Source: DATAEE01 sp036258175 (GTDB lineage: Bacteria; Acidobacteriota; Vicinamibacteria; Vicinamibacterales; 2-12-FULL-66-21). Taken from it: a stretch of DNA of 64,000 nt. The position numbers and the translations under genes were made by a program. Below the pieces are notes generated by a model. It saw only the letters and a list, made by a program, of their open reading frames with translations, did no database searches and was not told the DNA's origin. The number at the start of each line of letters is the position of its first letter. Positions within the stretch are counted from its first letter, which is position 1. The DNA lies in NCBI GenBank assembly GCA_036258175.1, contig DATAEE010000141.1, positions 1-64,000 of the forward strand, in the 5' to 3' direction. Below are positions 16,413 through 24,580 of the stretch, piece after piece.

Positions 16413-17861
16413 CTACGGTATCGCCTCTTCGACCTTCATGAAGCTGACCGGTCCGAGCTTGAGCCCTTGCACCGGCGCTTCGATGACCTTGCGGTCGCCG
16501 ACCACGACGACCGCCAGCCGGTTGGGCTGCACCAGTATCTTCGCCACCCGCTGTAGGTCGGCGGCGGTCACCGCCCGAATCCTGTCAACGAAGGTTTCGA
16601 AGTAGGTGTCGGGCAGATCGTAGATGAAGACTTCCGCGAGCTGCGTGGCGATATCGCTTGTGGTCTCGAACCGCTGCGGGAACCGCAGCGCGATGTAGTT
16701 CTTCGCCTTCTCGAGCTCGTCGGCCGGGACTTCCTTCGCGATGGCCTCCAGCTCCTTGAAGAATTCGACCAGCGCCTCCGCGGTCTTGTCGGTCTGCACT
16801 CCGGCGGTGGCGTAGAACGCTCCCGAAACGCGGCGCATCTCGAACCTCGACCTGGCGCCGTACGCGTAGCCGTGCTGTTCGCGCAGGTTCTGGTTCAACC
16901 GCGACGTGAACGCGCCGCCAAGAATGGTGTTCATGACCTGGATCGCAAAGTAGTCGGGTGTCGACCGCGGCACGCCGACCCAGCCGATGCGGACCTGTGA
17001 CTGCGCCGCGCCCGGCTTGTCGACGATGACGACAGTCCGCGACTTCAACTGCGCCGGCGTCGGCAGGGCACCCTGGGCACCTTGAGCACCCTGAGCACCT
17101 TGAGCACCCTTCCACCCTCCAAACGCCGTTTCGAGCTGCGGAACGACCGCATCGGGTTTCACGTCGCCGACGACGATGAGGGCGGCGTTCGCGGGGGTGG
17201 TGTGCCGCGCGTGAAACGCGCGCAGTTCGTCGACCGTGAATCCTTTCAGCCCCGCAGTGGTACCGATCATCGTCGTGCCGTATCGATGGGTGCCGAAGAC
17301 GACGCGGTTGAACGCTGCGGCGACGATCGATTCCGGCTCGTCGCGCGCCTGCTGCACTGCCGTCAGCCGCTCCTGGCGCAGCCGGTCCAGTTCTTTCGCT
17401 GGAAACGTCGGCCGCAGAGCGACATCCGCCATGAGCGGCAGCGCGTCGGCCAGCCGCCCGACCGGCACGTGGAGGCCGACAGTCGTCGAGTCGAATCCGC
17501 TCCCCGTCGAGATTTCGGCGCCGAGGAAATCGACCGCGTCTGCCAGCTCCAGGGCGTCGCGCGACCCGGCTCCTTCGTCGAGCATCGCCGCCGTGAGGCT
17601 GGCGAGACCGTCCTTGCCAGGCGGATCGGCGGCACTGCCGGTGCGGAGGACCAGATCCACCTCGGCGACCGGCACCTCGTGCAGCTCGACGATCCAGACA
17701 CGCAGACCATTGGCAAGCTGGCGTTTCTGGATCGGCGGCAGCTTCACCCGCGGCGGAGGCCCGGGCTTGGGCGGCGCAGAACGATCAGGGGCCTGCGCAA
17801 GTACCGACGTGGAGCCGAGCGCCAGGACGCACAGGCCAAGCGCGAGTCTCATCATTCTCAT
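16413..17861 (-). CDS. M16 family peptidase, non-catalytic partner
   Basis: 482 residues. ATG 17861 overlaps the upstream M16 stop (ATGA) and gives a signal peptide (LALGLCVLALGSTSVLA). The M16 fold is seen (LANGLRVWIVELHEVPVAEVDLV), but where HxxEH should stand the sequence is GLASLTAAMLDEG, so it cannot bind zinc in the usual way. This is the common inactive partner of a two-gene M16 pair. A GAQGAQGAQGAQGA stretch near residue 258-271 is encoded by the 17068 repeat, in a loop after the first half. Confidence 0.88.
   Translation of the reverse strand: MRMMRLALGLCVLALGSTSVLAQAPDRSAPPKPGPPPRVKLPPIQKRQLANGLRVWIVELHEVPVAEVDLVLRTGSAADPPGKDGLASLTAAMLDEGAGSRDALELADAVDFLGAEISTGSGFDSTTVGLHVPVGRLADALPLMADVALRPTFPAKELDRLRQERLTAVQQARDEPESIVAAAFNRVVFGTHRYGTTMIGTTAGLKGFTVDELRAFHARHTTPANAALIVVGDVKPDAVVPQLETAFGGWKGAQGAQGAQGAQGALPTPAQLKSRTVVIVDKPGAAQSQVRIGWVGVPRSTPDYFAIQVMNTILGGAFTSRLNQNLREQHGYAYGARSRFEMRRVSGAFYATAGVQTDKTAEALVEFFKELEAIAKEVPADELEKAKNYIALRFPQRFETTSDIATQLAEVFIYDLPDTYFETFVDRIRAVTAADLQRVAKILVQPNRLAVVVVGDRKVIEAPVQGLKLGPVSFMKVEEAIP
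17068..17111. repeat. 9-bp tandem repeat (gcaccttga) inside M16 gene
   Basis: Five near-exact copies of gcaccYtgR at 9-bp spacing. On the minus strand the unit reads Gly-Ala-Gln, so the insert is in frame and free of stops. Confidence 0.85.
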
Positions 17862-19216
17862 TGCTCGCCGCTCCTGGTCTTCGGCACAACCGTGAGCTCC
17901 ACGCGCTTGCCGGCGGGCAAGAACTTCTGGATCGCCGCCTGGACGTCGTCGGGGGAGAGCGCGCGATACCGGGCGAGATCTTCGTTGAAGAAGTCGGGGT
18001 CGCCGGTCGCGAAGTAGTAGTTGTTCAGGAGGTCCGCCTTCCCGCCGAAGCCGCCGACCGCTTCCATCGCGTCGAGGAACGCGGCCTCCATCTGGTTCAC
18101 CGCCCGCTCGACCTCTCGCGCGGACGCGGCTTCGGCGCGCAGCTTTTCCAGCTCTTCGTCGATGATTTGCTGCACTTCCGTAATCGCAACTTTCGGCCTG
18201 GCCGTGGCGATAACGGTGAACTGCGAGCTCATCATGGCGGAGCTCTGGAACGCGCTGACGTCCTGCGCTATCTGCAGCTCGTAGACGAGCCGCCGGTACA
18301 GCCGTGAGTTCTTGCCGCCGGTCAGGAGCTGGGCCGCGACATCGAGCGCGGCGTCGCCCGGCGTGAACTGCGCGGGCGTCAGCCACGCGAGATAGATGCG
18401 CGGCAGCTGGACCTGATCCTCCAGCGTTCGCTTCTTCACTTCCGTCAAGATCGCCGGCGGCGCATCAATCGGCGGCACGGATCCGCCCACCTTGATCTCG
18501 CCGAACCATTTCTCGACTGCCGCGCGCGCCCGCGCCGGCTCGATGTCGCCACCGATGACGAGGCTCGCATTGTTCGGGCCGTAGTACTGCTTGAAGAACT
18601 CGACGACGTCCTCGTAGCTCGCCGCTGTCAGATCTTCCATGTAACCGATGGTCGGCCAATGGTACGGATGCTCCGGCGGGTAGAGCATCTCGTTGAGTAC
18701 GATCGACGCCATGCCGTACGGCTCGTTCTCGTACGACTGGCGGCGCTCGTTCTTGACGACGTCGCGCTGGCCGTCGACCCGCTGCGGGCTCATCGCGTCG
18801 AGCAGGTAGCCCATGCGATCCGATTCGAGGAAGAGCGCCAGGTCGAGCGCGTTCGACGGCACATCGATCCAGTAGTTCGTGCGGTCGGTGTCGGTCGATC
18901 CGTTGTTGGTCCCGCCGGCGGCTTCGAGGAGCGTATCGAACTCGCCCTCTTTCACATGCTTCGATCCCTCGAACATCAGGTGCTCGAACAGGTGCGCGAA
19001 GCCCGTCCGTTTCGGCTTCTCGCGTGCGGAGCCGACGTGATACCAGACGTTGACGCTGACGAGCGGAACGCTGTGATCCTCGTGGAGGATGACGTGGAGA
19101 CCGTTCGCCAGCGTGAACTGTGTGTACGGAACGGCAAGTCTGGCCGCGGCGGGCGGAGTGTCCCGCGGCGCAGCCGCTTGGAAGAAGACCAGCAGGACAG
19201 GTAACGCGAGGAACAT
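17858..19216 (-). CDS. M16 family zinc metallopeptidase, catalytic subunit, secreted
   Basis: 452 residues with signal MFLALPVLLVFFQ. The inverted zinc motif HLFEH is at 75-79, preceded by NVWYHVGSAREKPKRTGFA, and a downstream Glu is in VVKNERRQSYENEPYG. These match pitrilysin/mitochondrial-processing-peptidase type proteins. It forms an operon with the inactive partner, and the two likely make a heterodimeric clamshell in the periplasm. Confidence 0.92.
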   Translation of the reverse strand: MFLALPVLLVFFQAAAPRDTPPAAARLAVPYTQFTLANGLHVILHEDHSVPLVSVNVWYHVGSAREKPKRTGFAHLFEHLMFEGSKHVKEGEFDTLLEAAGGTNNGSTDTDRTNYWIDVPSNALDLALFLESDRMGYLLDAMSPQRVDGQRDVVKNERRQSYENEPYGMASIVLNEMLYPPEHPYHWPTIGYMEDLTAASYEDVVEFFKQYYGPNNASLVIGGDIEPARARAAVEKWFGEIKVGGSVPPIDAPPAILTEVKKRTLEDQVQLPRIYLAWLTPAQFTPGDAALDVAAQLLTGGKNSRLYRRLVYELQIAQDVSAFQSSAMMSSQFTVIATARPKVAITEVQQIIDEELEKLRAEAASAREVERAVNQMEAAFLDAMEAVGGFGGKADLLNNYYFATGDPDFFNEDLARYRALSPDDVQAAIQKFLPAGKRVELTVVPKTRSGEQ

Positions 19217-19244
19217 GATGCAGGTTACCCCGATCCCGTTCGAG

Positions 19245-19290
19245 AATCTGCGTCCATCTGCGTTAATCTGCGGTTTGCGTTAATCTGCGG
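19245..19290. repeat. Degenerate repeat (aatctgcgtt) between M16 and aminotransferase genes
   Basis: Units aatctgcgtcc, atctgcgtt, aatctgcgg, tttgcgtt, aatctgcgg. It ends about 45 bp before the only usable aminotransferase start and brings an in-frame TAA at 19264. Confidence 0.65.
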
Positions 19291-19335
19291 CTTATCTTCT
19301 CGCGCCGCCTCCCGTCCGATCGCCGTCCCAACCGT

Positions 19336-20475
19336 TTGCACCACACGCTCGAGCGTCTTCGCGCCGCCGGCGAGCCCCTCATCGATCTCACGCTCTCGAA
19401 TCCTACGACCGCGAGTATCGCCTACCCGGCTGATCTGCTCGCAGCCCTCGGATCCAGCGAGGGGCTGCGCTACGAACCGTCGCCTCTCGGCCTCACCCGG
19501 GCCCGCGAGTCGGTCTCGCAGGTAGTGGGCGTGCCGCCGGATCGGATCGTCCTGACCGCGAGCACGAGCGATGCGTATTCGATGCTCTTCAAGCTTCTCT
19601 GCGACCCCGGCGATGACGTGCTGGTCCCACGGCCGAGTTATCCGTTGTTCGAATTGCTGGCGCCGCTCGACGGAATCCACGCGGTCCCGTACGCGCTCGA
19701 TCCGCACGCGGGCTGGACGGTCGATCTCGGGAGCGTCGCCGCCGCGGCGACTCCGCGCACACGCGCGATCCTCGTCGTCAACCCGAACAATCCCACCGGA
19801 TCGTACTTGCGGCGCCGCGACCTTGACGCGTTGGCCGCGTTTGCGGCCGAACGCGGGATCGCGATCGTTGGCGACGAGGTGTTCTACGACTTTCCGCTCG
19901 CATCGAACGGCGCGATGCCGCCGGGCGCGGCGCATGCGATCGATCAGGAGGCGGCGCTCGCGTTCAGCCTCGGCGGCTTGTCGAAATCGGCCGGGCTTCC
20001 GCAGCTCAAGCTCGGATGGATGGCCCTCTCGGGTCCGCCGGATCTCGTGTCCGAGGCGCTCGAGCGGCTTGAACTGATCAGCGACACGTACCTCGCGGTC
20101 GCGACGCCGGTTCAGCTTGCGGCGCCCAAGCTCCTGGCGGCGGGCCTGTTGATTCGGAGTGCGATCCTCGACCGATTGCGGCGGAATCACGAGCGGTTGC
20201 AGGCCGAAGTGTCTCGGCATCCATCGGTCCGCACGCTTCCGGTCGAGGGTGGCTGGCACGCCATTCTCCAGGTGCCGGCGGTGCGATCGGAGGAGGAGCT
20301 GGCTCTCGACCTGCTCGACCGCGATCGCGTCGTGGTCCATCCCGGCTACTTTTTCGATTTCCCTCGCGAGGCGTTCCTCGTCGTCAGTCTGCTGTCGCCG
20401 CCCGACGCTTTTGCCGAGGGCGTGAGGCGGGTGGTTGCACGCGCGAGCACGGACGTGACGAATGCTGCGCTTTAA
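19336..20475 (+). CDS. Class I/II PLP-dependent aminotransferase
   Basis: 379 residues from TTG 19336. PLP residues: NPNNPTG (Asn152), Asp180 and Tyr184 in GDEVFYDFP, and Schiff-base Lys217 in SLGGLSKSAGLPQLKLGW. Upstream in frame, LIFSRRLPSDRRPNR resembles the conserved N-terminus of these enzymes, but no ATG, GTG or TTG precedes it before a stop supplied by the 19245 repeat. So the original start may have been lost and the protein shortened by about 15 residues, or an unusual codon is used. The substrate is unknown. It overlaps malQ by 14 bp. Confidence 0.88.
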   Translation: MHHTLERLRAAGEPLIDLTLSNPTTASIAYPADLLAALGSSEGLRYEPSPLGLTRARESVSQVVGVPPDRIVLTASTSDAYSMLFKLLCDPGDDVLVPRPSYPLFELLAPLDGIHAVPYALDPHAGWTVDLGSVAAAATPRTRAILVVNPNNPTGSYLRRRDLDALAAFAAERGIAIVGDEVFYDFPLASNGAMPPGAAHAIDQEAALAFSLGGLSKSAGLPQLKLGWMALSGPPDLVSEALERLELISDTYLAVATPVQLAAPKLLAAGLLIRSAILDRLRRNHERLQAEVSRHPSVRTLPVEGGWHAILQVPAVRSEEELALDLLDRDRVVVHPGYFFDFPREAFLVVSLLSPPDAFAEGVRRVVARASTDVTNAAL

Positions 20476-22063
20476 CGAGGGCAGGCACGCCGGCGTGCTC
20501 GTCCCGCTTTTCTCGATCCCGTCGGAACGCTCGTGGGGCATCGGCGAGATCGGCGACATCGCGCGCGTCGCGCAGTGGCTGCGCAGCGCCGGCCACGACT
20601 TCCTGCAGCTTCTGCCGGTGACCGAGGTCGCCGCCGACGAGACGTCGCCGTACTCAGCGATGACCGCGATGGCCATCGATCCGATCTACATCTCGCTTGC
20701 CGAGGTGCCGGAGTTTCGGGCGATCGGCGGCGAGGCCATCGCCTCGCCTCCGGCGCGGTATGCGATCGACGCGGTCAGGCGCTCTCGCCGGGTGCTCTAC
20801 GATGCGGTGCGGAGGCTCAAGCGGGACGCGCTTCGCGCGGCGTTCGAGCAGATCGTTGCAGCCGGGCGGCTCGACCGGCACCGGGTGGAAGCCTTCGACG
20901 CGTTCGTCGAGCGCGAGCGCTGGTGGCTCGAAGACTACGCCCGCTTCCGCGCGATCCGGCAGGCGCTCGGCCGTCCCTGGATCAAATGGCCTCCGGCGCT
21001 GCGCAATCGCGGGCCGTCCGCAATCGCTGAGGCCGATCGGGAGCATCGACAGGCGATCCTGTTCTACCGCTACGTGCAGTGGATAGCCGATGAACAGTGG
21101 CGCGCGGCGCGCGACCAGTCCGGCATCGGCCTCTTTGGCGACGTCCCGTTTACGGTCAGCGGCGACAGCGGCGACGTGTGGGCACGGCAGGGCGACTTCT
21201 GCGTCGACGTCTCTGTCGGCACGCCGCCGGACGCGTTCAGCGAGACGGGGCAGAACTGGGCGCTTCCGGCGTACCGGTGGGATGCGATCGAAGCCGGCGG
21301 CGACGAATGGTTCCGGCAACGCGCACGCCGGAGCACCGAGCTCTACGACGCGTACCGGATCGATCACGTCGTCGGGTTCTACCGCACCTACGTGCGGCCG
21401 CTCAAGGAGGGGCCGCTGTACTCGCGGAAGCGGGCCCGCGACTTCGAACCGTATTTCTGGCCGGCGGACGAACCGGCGCAGCGCGCACAGGGGGAGCGCG
21501 TCCTCGCGGCGTTCCGATCAGCGGAGGCGCTGGTCATCGCCGAAGATCTCGGCAGCATTCCCGATTTCGTTCGCGCATCGCTTACGTCACTCGGCATCCC
21601 GGGCTTCCGGGTCCTGCGCTGGGATCGTGACTGGCACGCACCCGGCCGTCCGTTCGTCGATCCGAAGGCGTGGCCGGCGTGCTCGGTCGGCCTGTCCGCC
21701 ACGCACGACACATCCTTGCTGGGCGAATGGTGGGACGAGGCGACGACAGAAGAGCGGAAAGCGTTTCTCGCCATTCCCGATCTAGCGACCCGCGGGCTGA
21801 GCCCGTCGAGCTTGTTCGGTCCGGCGCTGCGCGATGCGATGCTCGAGACGATCTTCGGCAGCGGCTCGAACTTCGTGATCACGCCGATTCAGGACCTTTT
21901 CGGCTGGCGCGATCGGATCAACGTGCCCGCGACGACCGGTCCGCAGAACTGGACGTGGCGCCTGCCGTGGCCGTCGGATCGAATGATGGAAGAGCCTGAG
22001 CCGCGCGACCGGGCCGCCGCGGTTGCGGCGATGGCCGCCCGGCATGGGCGGGTTCAAAACTGA
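20462..22063 (+). CDS. malQ: 4-alpha-glucanotransferase (amylomaltase, GH77)
   Basis: 533 residues. GH77 motifs are clear: PLFSIPSERSWGIGEIGD near the N-terminus, SPYSAMTAMAIDPIYI, FGDVPFTVSGDSGDVWA, nucleophile Asp301 in YRIDHVVGFYRTY, acid/base Glu361 in IAEDLGSIP and a third acidic residue in SATHDTSLLGEW. It transfers alpha-1,4-glucan segments between maltodextrins in the cytoplasm. Length is normal. The 14-bp overlap with the aminotransferase is a translational link, not a functional one that I know of. Confidence 0.93.
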   Translation: MLRFNEGRHAGVLVPLFSIPSERSWGIGEIGDIARVAQWLRSAGHDFLQLLPVTEVAADETSPYSAMTAMAIDPIYISLAEVPEFRAIGGEAIASPPARYAIDAVRRSRRVLYDAVRRLKRDALRAAFEQIVAAGRLDRHRVEAFDAFVERERWWLEDYARFRAIRQALGRPWIKWPPALRNRGPSAIAEADREHRQAILFYRYVQWIADEQWRAARDQSGIGLFGDVPFTVSGDSGDVWARQGDFCVDVSVGTPPDAFSETGQNWALPAYRWDAIEAGGDEWFRQRARRSTELYDAYRIDHVVGFYRTYVRPLKEGPLYSRKRARDFEPYFWPADEPAQRAQGERVLAAFRSAEALVIAEDLGSIPDFVRASLTSLGIPGFRVLRWDRDWHAPGRPFVDPKAWPACSVGLSATHDTSLLGEWWDEATTEERKAFLAIPDLATRGLSPSSLFGPALRDAMLETIFGSGSNFVITPIQDLFGWRDRINVPATTGPQNWTWRLPWPSDRMMEEPEPRDRAAAVAAMAARHGRVQN

Positions 22064-22794
22064 ACGACTACGGACGCGATCTCGCACGGATCCATCACGA
22101 GGCGCACGGCGGCCTCGCACGCAGCGCCGGCCCGGCGGTCGTGGCCCACGTGCGACGCGCGGGTTTTCGCGGCGGACTGATTGTCGACCTCGGTTGCGGC
22201 AGCGGCATCCTGGCGCGCCATCTGCTGAAGAACGGATATGACGTCCTTGGCGTCGATCCGTCCGCTGAGATGCTCCGAATCGCCAGGCGAGTGGCGCCGG
22301 CCGCCCGCTTCATTCGCAGCCGGGCCGAAGACGTCGAGCCTCCTGCCTGCGTAGCCGTTGTCGCGACCGGCGAGGCGCTCACCTACGTGCCGGCGCGAGT
22401 CGCACCGCCGGCTCATCTGCGCCGGCACATCCAGCGAGTGTCAGCCGCGCTCGTACACGGCGGCCTTTTCATCTTCGACGCCATCTGCGAAGAGCACGCG
22501 ACCCTGATGACGTACCAAACGTGGCGCGCGGGCCGCGACTGGGCTGTCCTGTCGGACGTCAGTGAGGACGTGCAGCGACAGGTCGTCGTCAGGCGGATTA
22601 CGACGTTCATGCGCGCGGGTTCCGCGTACCGTCGATCGCACACGGAGCATCGCGTCGGCGTGTTTGCGAAAGGCGAGGTGCTCCGTGAATTGCGGGCGCA
22701 TGGCTTCATCGCACGCACGCTGCCCGGCTACGGTTCGCCGCTGCCGCCGCGCCGACTCGTCTTCCATGCGCAGCTGACGGGTCACCGCGTGTAG
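22060..22794 (+). CDS. Class I SAM-dependent methyltransferase
   Basis: Motif I LIVDLGCGSGILARHL, acidic loop VLGVDPSAEML. The conserved-looking N-terminal helix (NDYGRDLARIHHEAHGGLA) begins directly after CTG 22060, which overlaps the malQ stop as CTGA; the first standard start (GTG 22141) would cut this helix off. I therefore extend to 22060 with an uncertain non-standard CTG start, 244 residues. Substrate unknown; the C-terminus has a beta-rich lid (YRRSHTEHRVGVF). Confidence 0.75.
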   Translation: MNDYGRDLARIHHEAHGGLARSAGPAVVAHVRRAGFRGGLIVDLGCGSGILARHLLKNGYDVLGVDPSAEMLRIARRVAPAARFIRSRAEDVEPPACVAVVATGEALTYVPARVAPPAHLRRHIQRVSAALVHGGLFIFDAICEEHATLMTYQTWRAGRDWAVLSDVSEDVQRQVVVRRITTFMRAGSAYRRSHTEHRVGVFAKGEVLRELRAHGFIARTLPGYGSPLPPRRLVFHAQLTGHRV

Positions 22795-22819
22795 CATTCG
22801 TCCGAATGGAGGACTGACC

Positions 22820-23884
22820 ATGGGTCCGCTTTCGCGCCGTGAATTCATCGGAGCCACCAGCGGCGCGGCCGCCGCACCGTTCGTCAGCGGCCTGAGCGCG
22901 GCCAGGCAGGCTGCGACGCCGACGTCTGCGCTCACCCTTGCCTGCGCCGACTACGTCCGGCTCATGCCCGTCGCGACCGGCGACGTCCGTCCGGCCGCGC
23001 TGACGCTGACGTGGCTCCGCGGCGATCGCAACGAGATGCTCCGCCGCGCGACGACTGATCCGTCGGTCCACGGCGGCGAGACCTCGATGGCGCAACACCT
23101 GATCCGCGTCGATCGCGGCGACCGCTCACTCGTGGCCATTCCGGTGTTTCCATTGCGCAACTTCACCGCGCGCGACATTTACACGTCGCGAGGCTCGACA
23201 CTCTCGCCTTCGAGCCTGAACGGCAAGCGGATCGGCATCTACAACTGGGCCGCGAGCGGCGCGATCTGGTATCGCCAGCTCGTCCGATTTCTGGGCCAGG
23301 ATCCTGCGAACGTGCATTGGGTCGTCGGCAGTCCCGATTCGACGACGGCCGTGGCGGTCAACGTACCGTTGCCCTCGAACGTGACGCTCGCGCCGTCGGG
23401 ATCGTCGCTGAGCGATTTGCTCCTTTCCGGCGACATCGTCGCATTCTTTGCCCCGCTTCCCCCGTCGAAGTACGACGCCGTGAGCGGACCGATCGTCCGT
23501 CTCATCCCTGACTTCCGCTCCGTGGAGCAGCGCTACTTCCGCGAGACGCGCTGCTATCCGCCGCAGCACGTGCTCGTCCTTCGGCGCGAGGTGTGGGAGC
23601 GCGACCGGTCGCTGGGGGCGCGCCTGGTCGAGACCTTCGAGCGTTCCGAGGCGTCGTTCACCGCGGCGCAGCGTCTCTATCCGTACAGCACTCCTTGGCT
23701 CGTTTCCGAAATCGAAGAGACAGAGCGGCTCATGGGCCGTGACTTTCACCCCCACGGGCTCGAGAAGAATCGGCACGCGCTCGACGTTTTCTGTCAGTCC
23801 GGATTCGATGATGGGTTGACGAAGCGGCGGGTCACCGTCGACGAGTTCTTCGCCGAGTTTATCAAGAGCGAGCGCGGCCTATAA
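22820..23884 (+). CDS. Periplasmic-binding-protein-like protein, Tat signal (4,5-dihydroxyphthalate decarboxylase-like)
   Basis: 354 residues with a good ribosome site (GGAGG, 8 bases) and a twin-arginine signal SRREFIGATSGAAAAPF. The body resembles the proteins annotated 4,5-dihydroxyphthalate decarboxylase, which share a type 2 binding-protein fold (VHGGETSMAQHLI, AIPVFPLRNFTARDIYTS). No ABC permease or ATPase is adjacent, so it is either an enzyme or an orphan binding protein. I see no way to choose from the sequence. Confidence 0.75.
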   Translation: MGPLSRREFIGATSGAAAAPFVSGLSAARQAATPTSALTLACADYVRLMPVATGDVRPAALTLTWLRGDRNEMLRRATTDPSVHGGETSMAQHLIRVDRGDRSLVAIPVFPLRNFTARDIYTSRGSTLSPSSLNGKRIGIYNWAASGAIWYRQLVRFLGQDPANVHWVVGSPDSTTAVAVNVPLPSNVTLAPSGSSLSDLLLSGDIVAFFAPLPPSKYDAVSGPIVRLIPDFRSVEQRYFRETRCYPPQHVLVLRREVWERDRSLGARLVETFERSEASFTAAQRLYPYSTPWLVSEIEETERLMGRDFHPHGLEKNRHALDVFCQSGFDDGLTKRRVTVDEFFAEFIKSERGL

Positions 23885-23885
23885 T
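23880..23885 (+). promoter_or_regulatory. -10 box of a possible leaderless promoter for the FHA regulator
   Basis: A consensus TATAAT spans the TAA stop of the preceding gene and lies 8 bases before the GTG of the FHA protein. There is no Shine-Dalgarno sequence between. Confidence 0.45.
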
Positions 23886-23893
23886 CTGCCCTA

Positions 23894-24580
23894 GTGGCGG
23901 AGCTGCTGCGCGTTCGCTTCGGCGATATCGTGTTCGATGCCGCCGTGCGCGAGGTACGGCGCGCAGGCGAGATCGTGCACCTGCAGAGAAAGGCGTTCGA
24001 CCTGCTGCGCCTCCTGCTCGAACGTCGCCCGGCGGCCGTATCGAAGGACGAGATTCACGCCGCCATCTGGCCCGGCACATTCGTCTCCGAGGTAACGCTC
24101 CAAGGTCTGATCTCCGAGATCCGTGACGCGCTCGGCGACGATGCGAGAGAGCCGCGCTTCATCAGGACCGTGCACGGTTACGGCTATTCGTTCTGCGGGG
24201 CGGTCTCTCCGCACGCCGAGGCTGAGAGGCAGGCCCAGAGCACACGGGCATGGCTCGTCTGGGAGGGCGGCCGCGTCGGGCTGGCTGAAGGGCAGAACGT
24301 CATTGGTCGAGGGGAAGACGCGAGAGTCGACCTCGACTCGCCGACCGTCTCGCGGCGTCACGCCCGCATCGTCGTCGCGTCTGACGGGGCGACGCTTGAG
24401 GATCTCGAGAGCAAGAACGGGACGTACCTCGGCGCCCGGCAGGTCTCGCAGCCCGTTCCGCTGTGCGACGGAGATCAGATCCGAATCGGCGCGTATTTGA
24501 TCACGTTTCGCGTGGCGACCCCGGCCGCGTCAACGGCCAGCGAGACACCTACGGCCGGCGCGAGTGACCGCAGGCGCTAG
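23894..24580 (+). CDS. Winged-helix (OmpR-type) and FHA domain regulator
   Basis: 228 residues. Residues 1-95 are a Trans_reg_C winged helix (RKAFDLLRLLLERR, then VTLQGLISEIRDALGD and RFIRTVHGYGYSF). Residues about 115-212 are an FHA domain: NVIGRGEDARVDLDSPTVSRRHA with the phosphothreonine-binding Arg and Ser, then SKNGTYL. There is no receiver domain, so DNA binding is likely tuned by phosphothreonine binding or self-association. A Ser/Thr kinase is encoded about 2 kb away (26214-28919) and is a plausible upstream partner. The stop shares a CTAG with the convergent barrel gene. Confidence 0.88.
   Translation: MAELLRVRFGDIVFDAAVREVRRAGEIVHLQRKAFDLLRLLLERRPAAVSKDEIHAAIWPGTFVSEVTLQGLISEIRDALGDDAREPRFIRTVHGYGYSFCGAVSPHAEAERQAQSTRAWLVWEGGRVGLAEGQNVIGRGEDARVDLDSPTVSRRHARIVVASDGATLEDLESKNGTYLGARQVSQPVPLCDGDQIRIGAYLITFRVATPAASTASETPTAGASDRRR

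Noticed and set aside
17068..17111. CRISPR-like spacing in the 9-bp repeats
   Set aside because: Units are about 9 bp, degenerate and without spacers; no cas genes in the window.
22141..22794. Methyltransferase starting at GTG 22141
   Set aside because: It would lose the first helix that continues in frame up to the malQ stop; kept only as an alternative.
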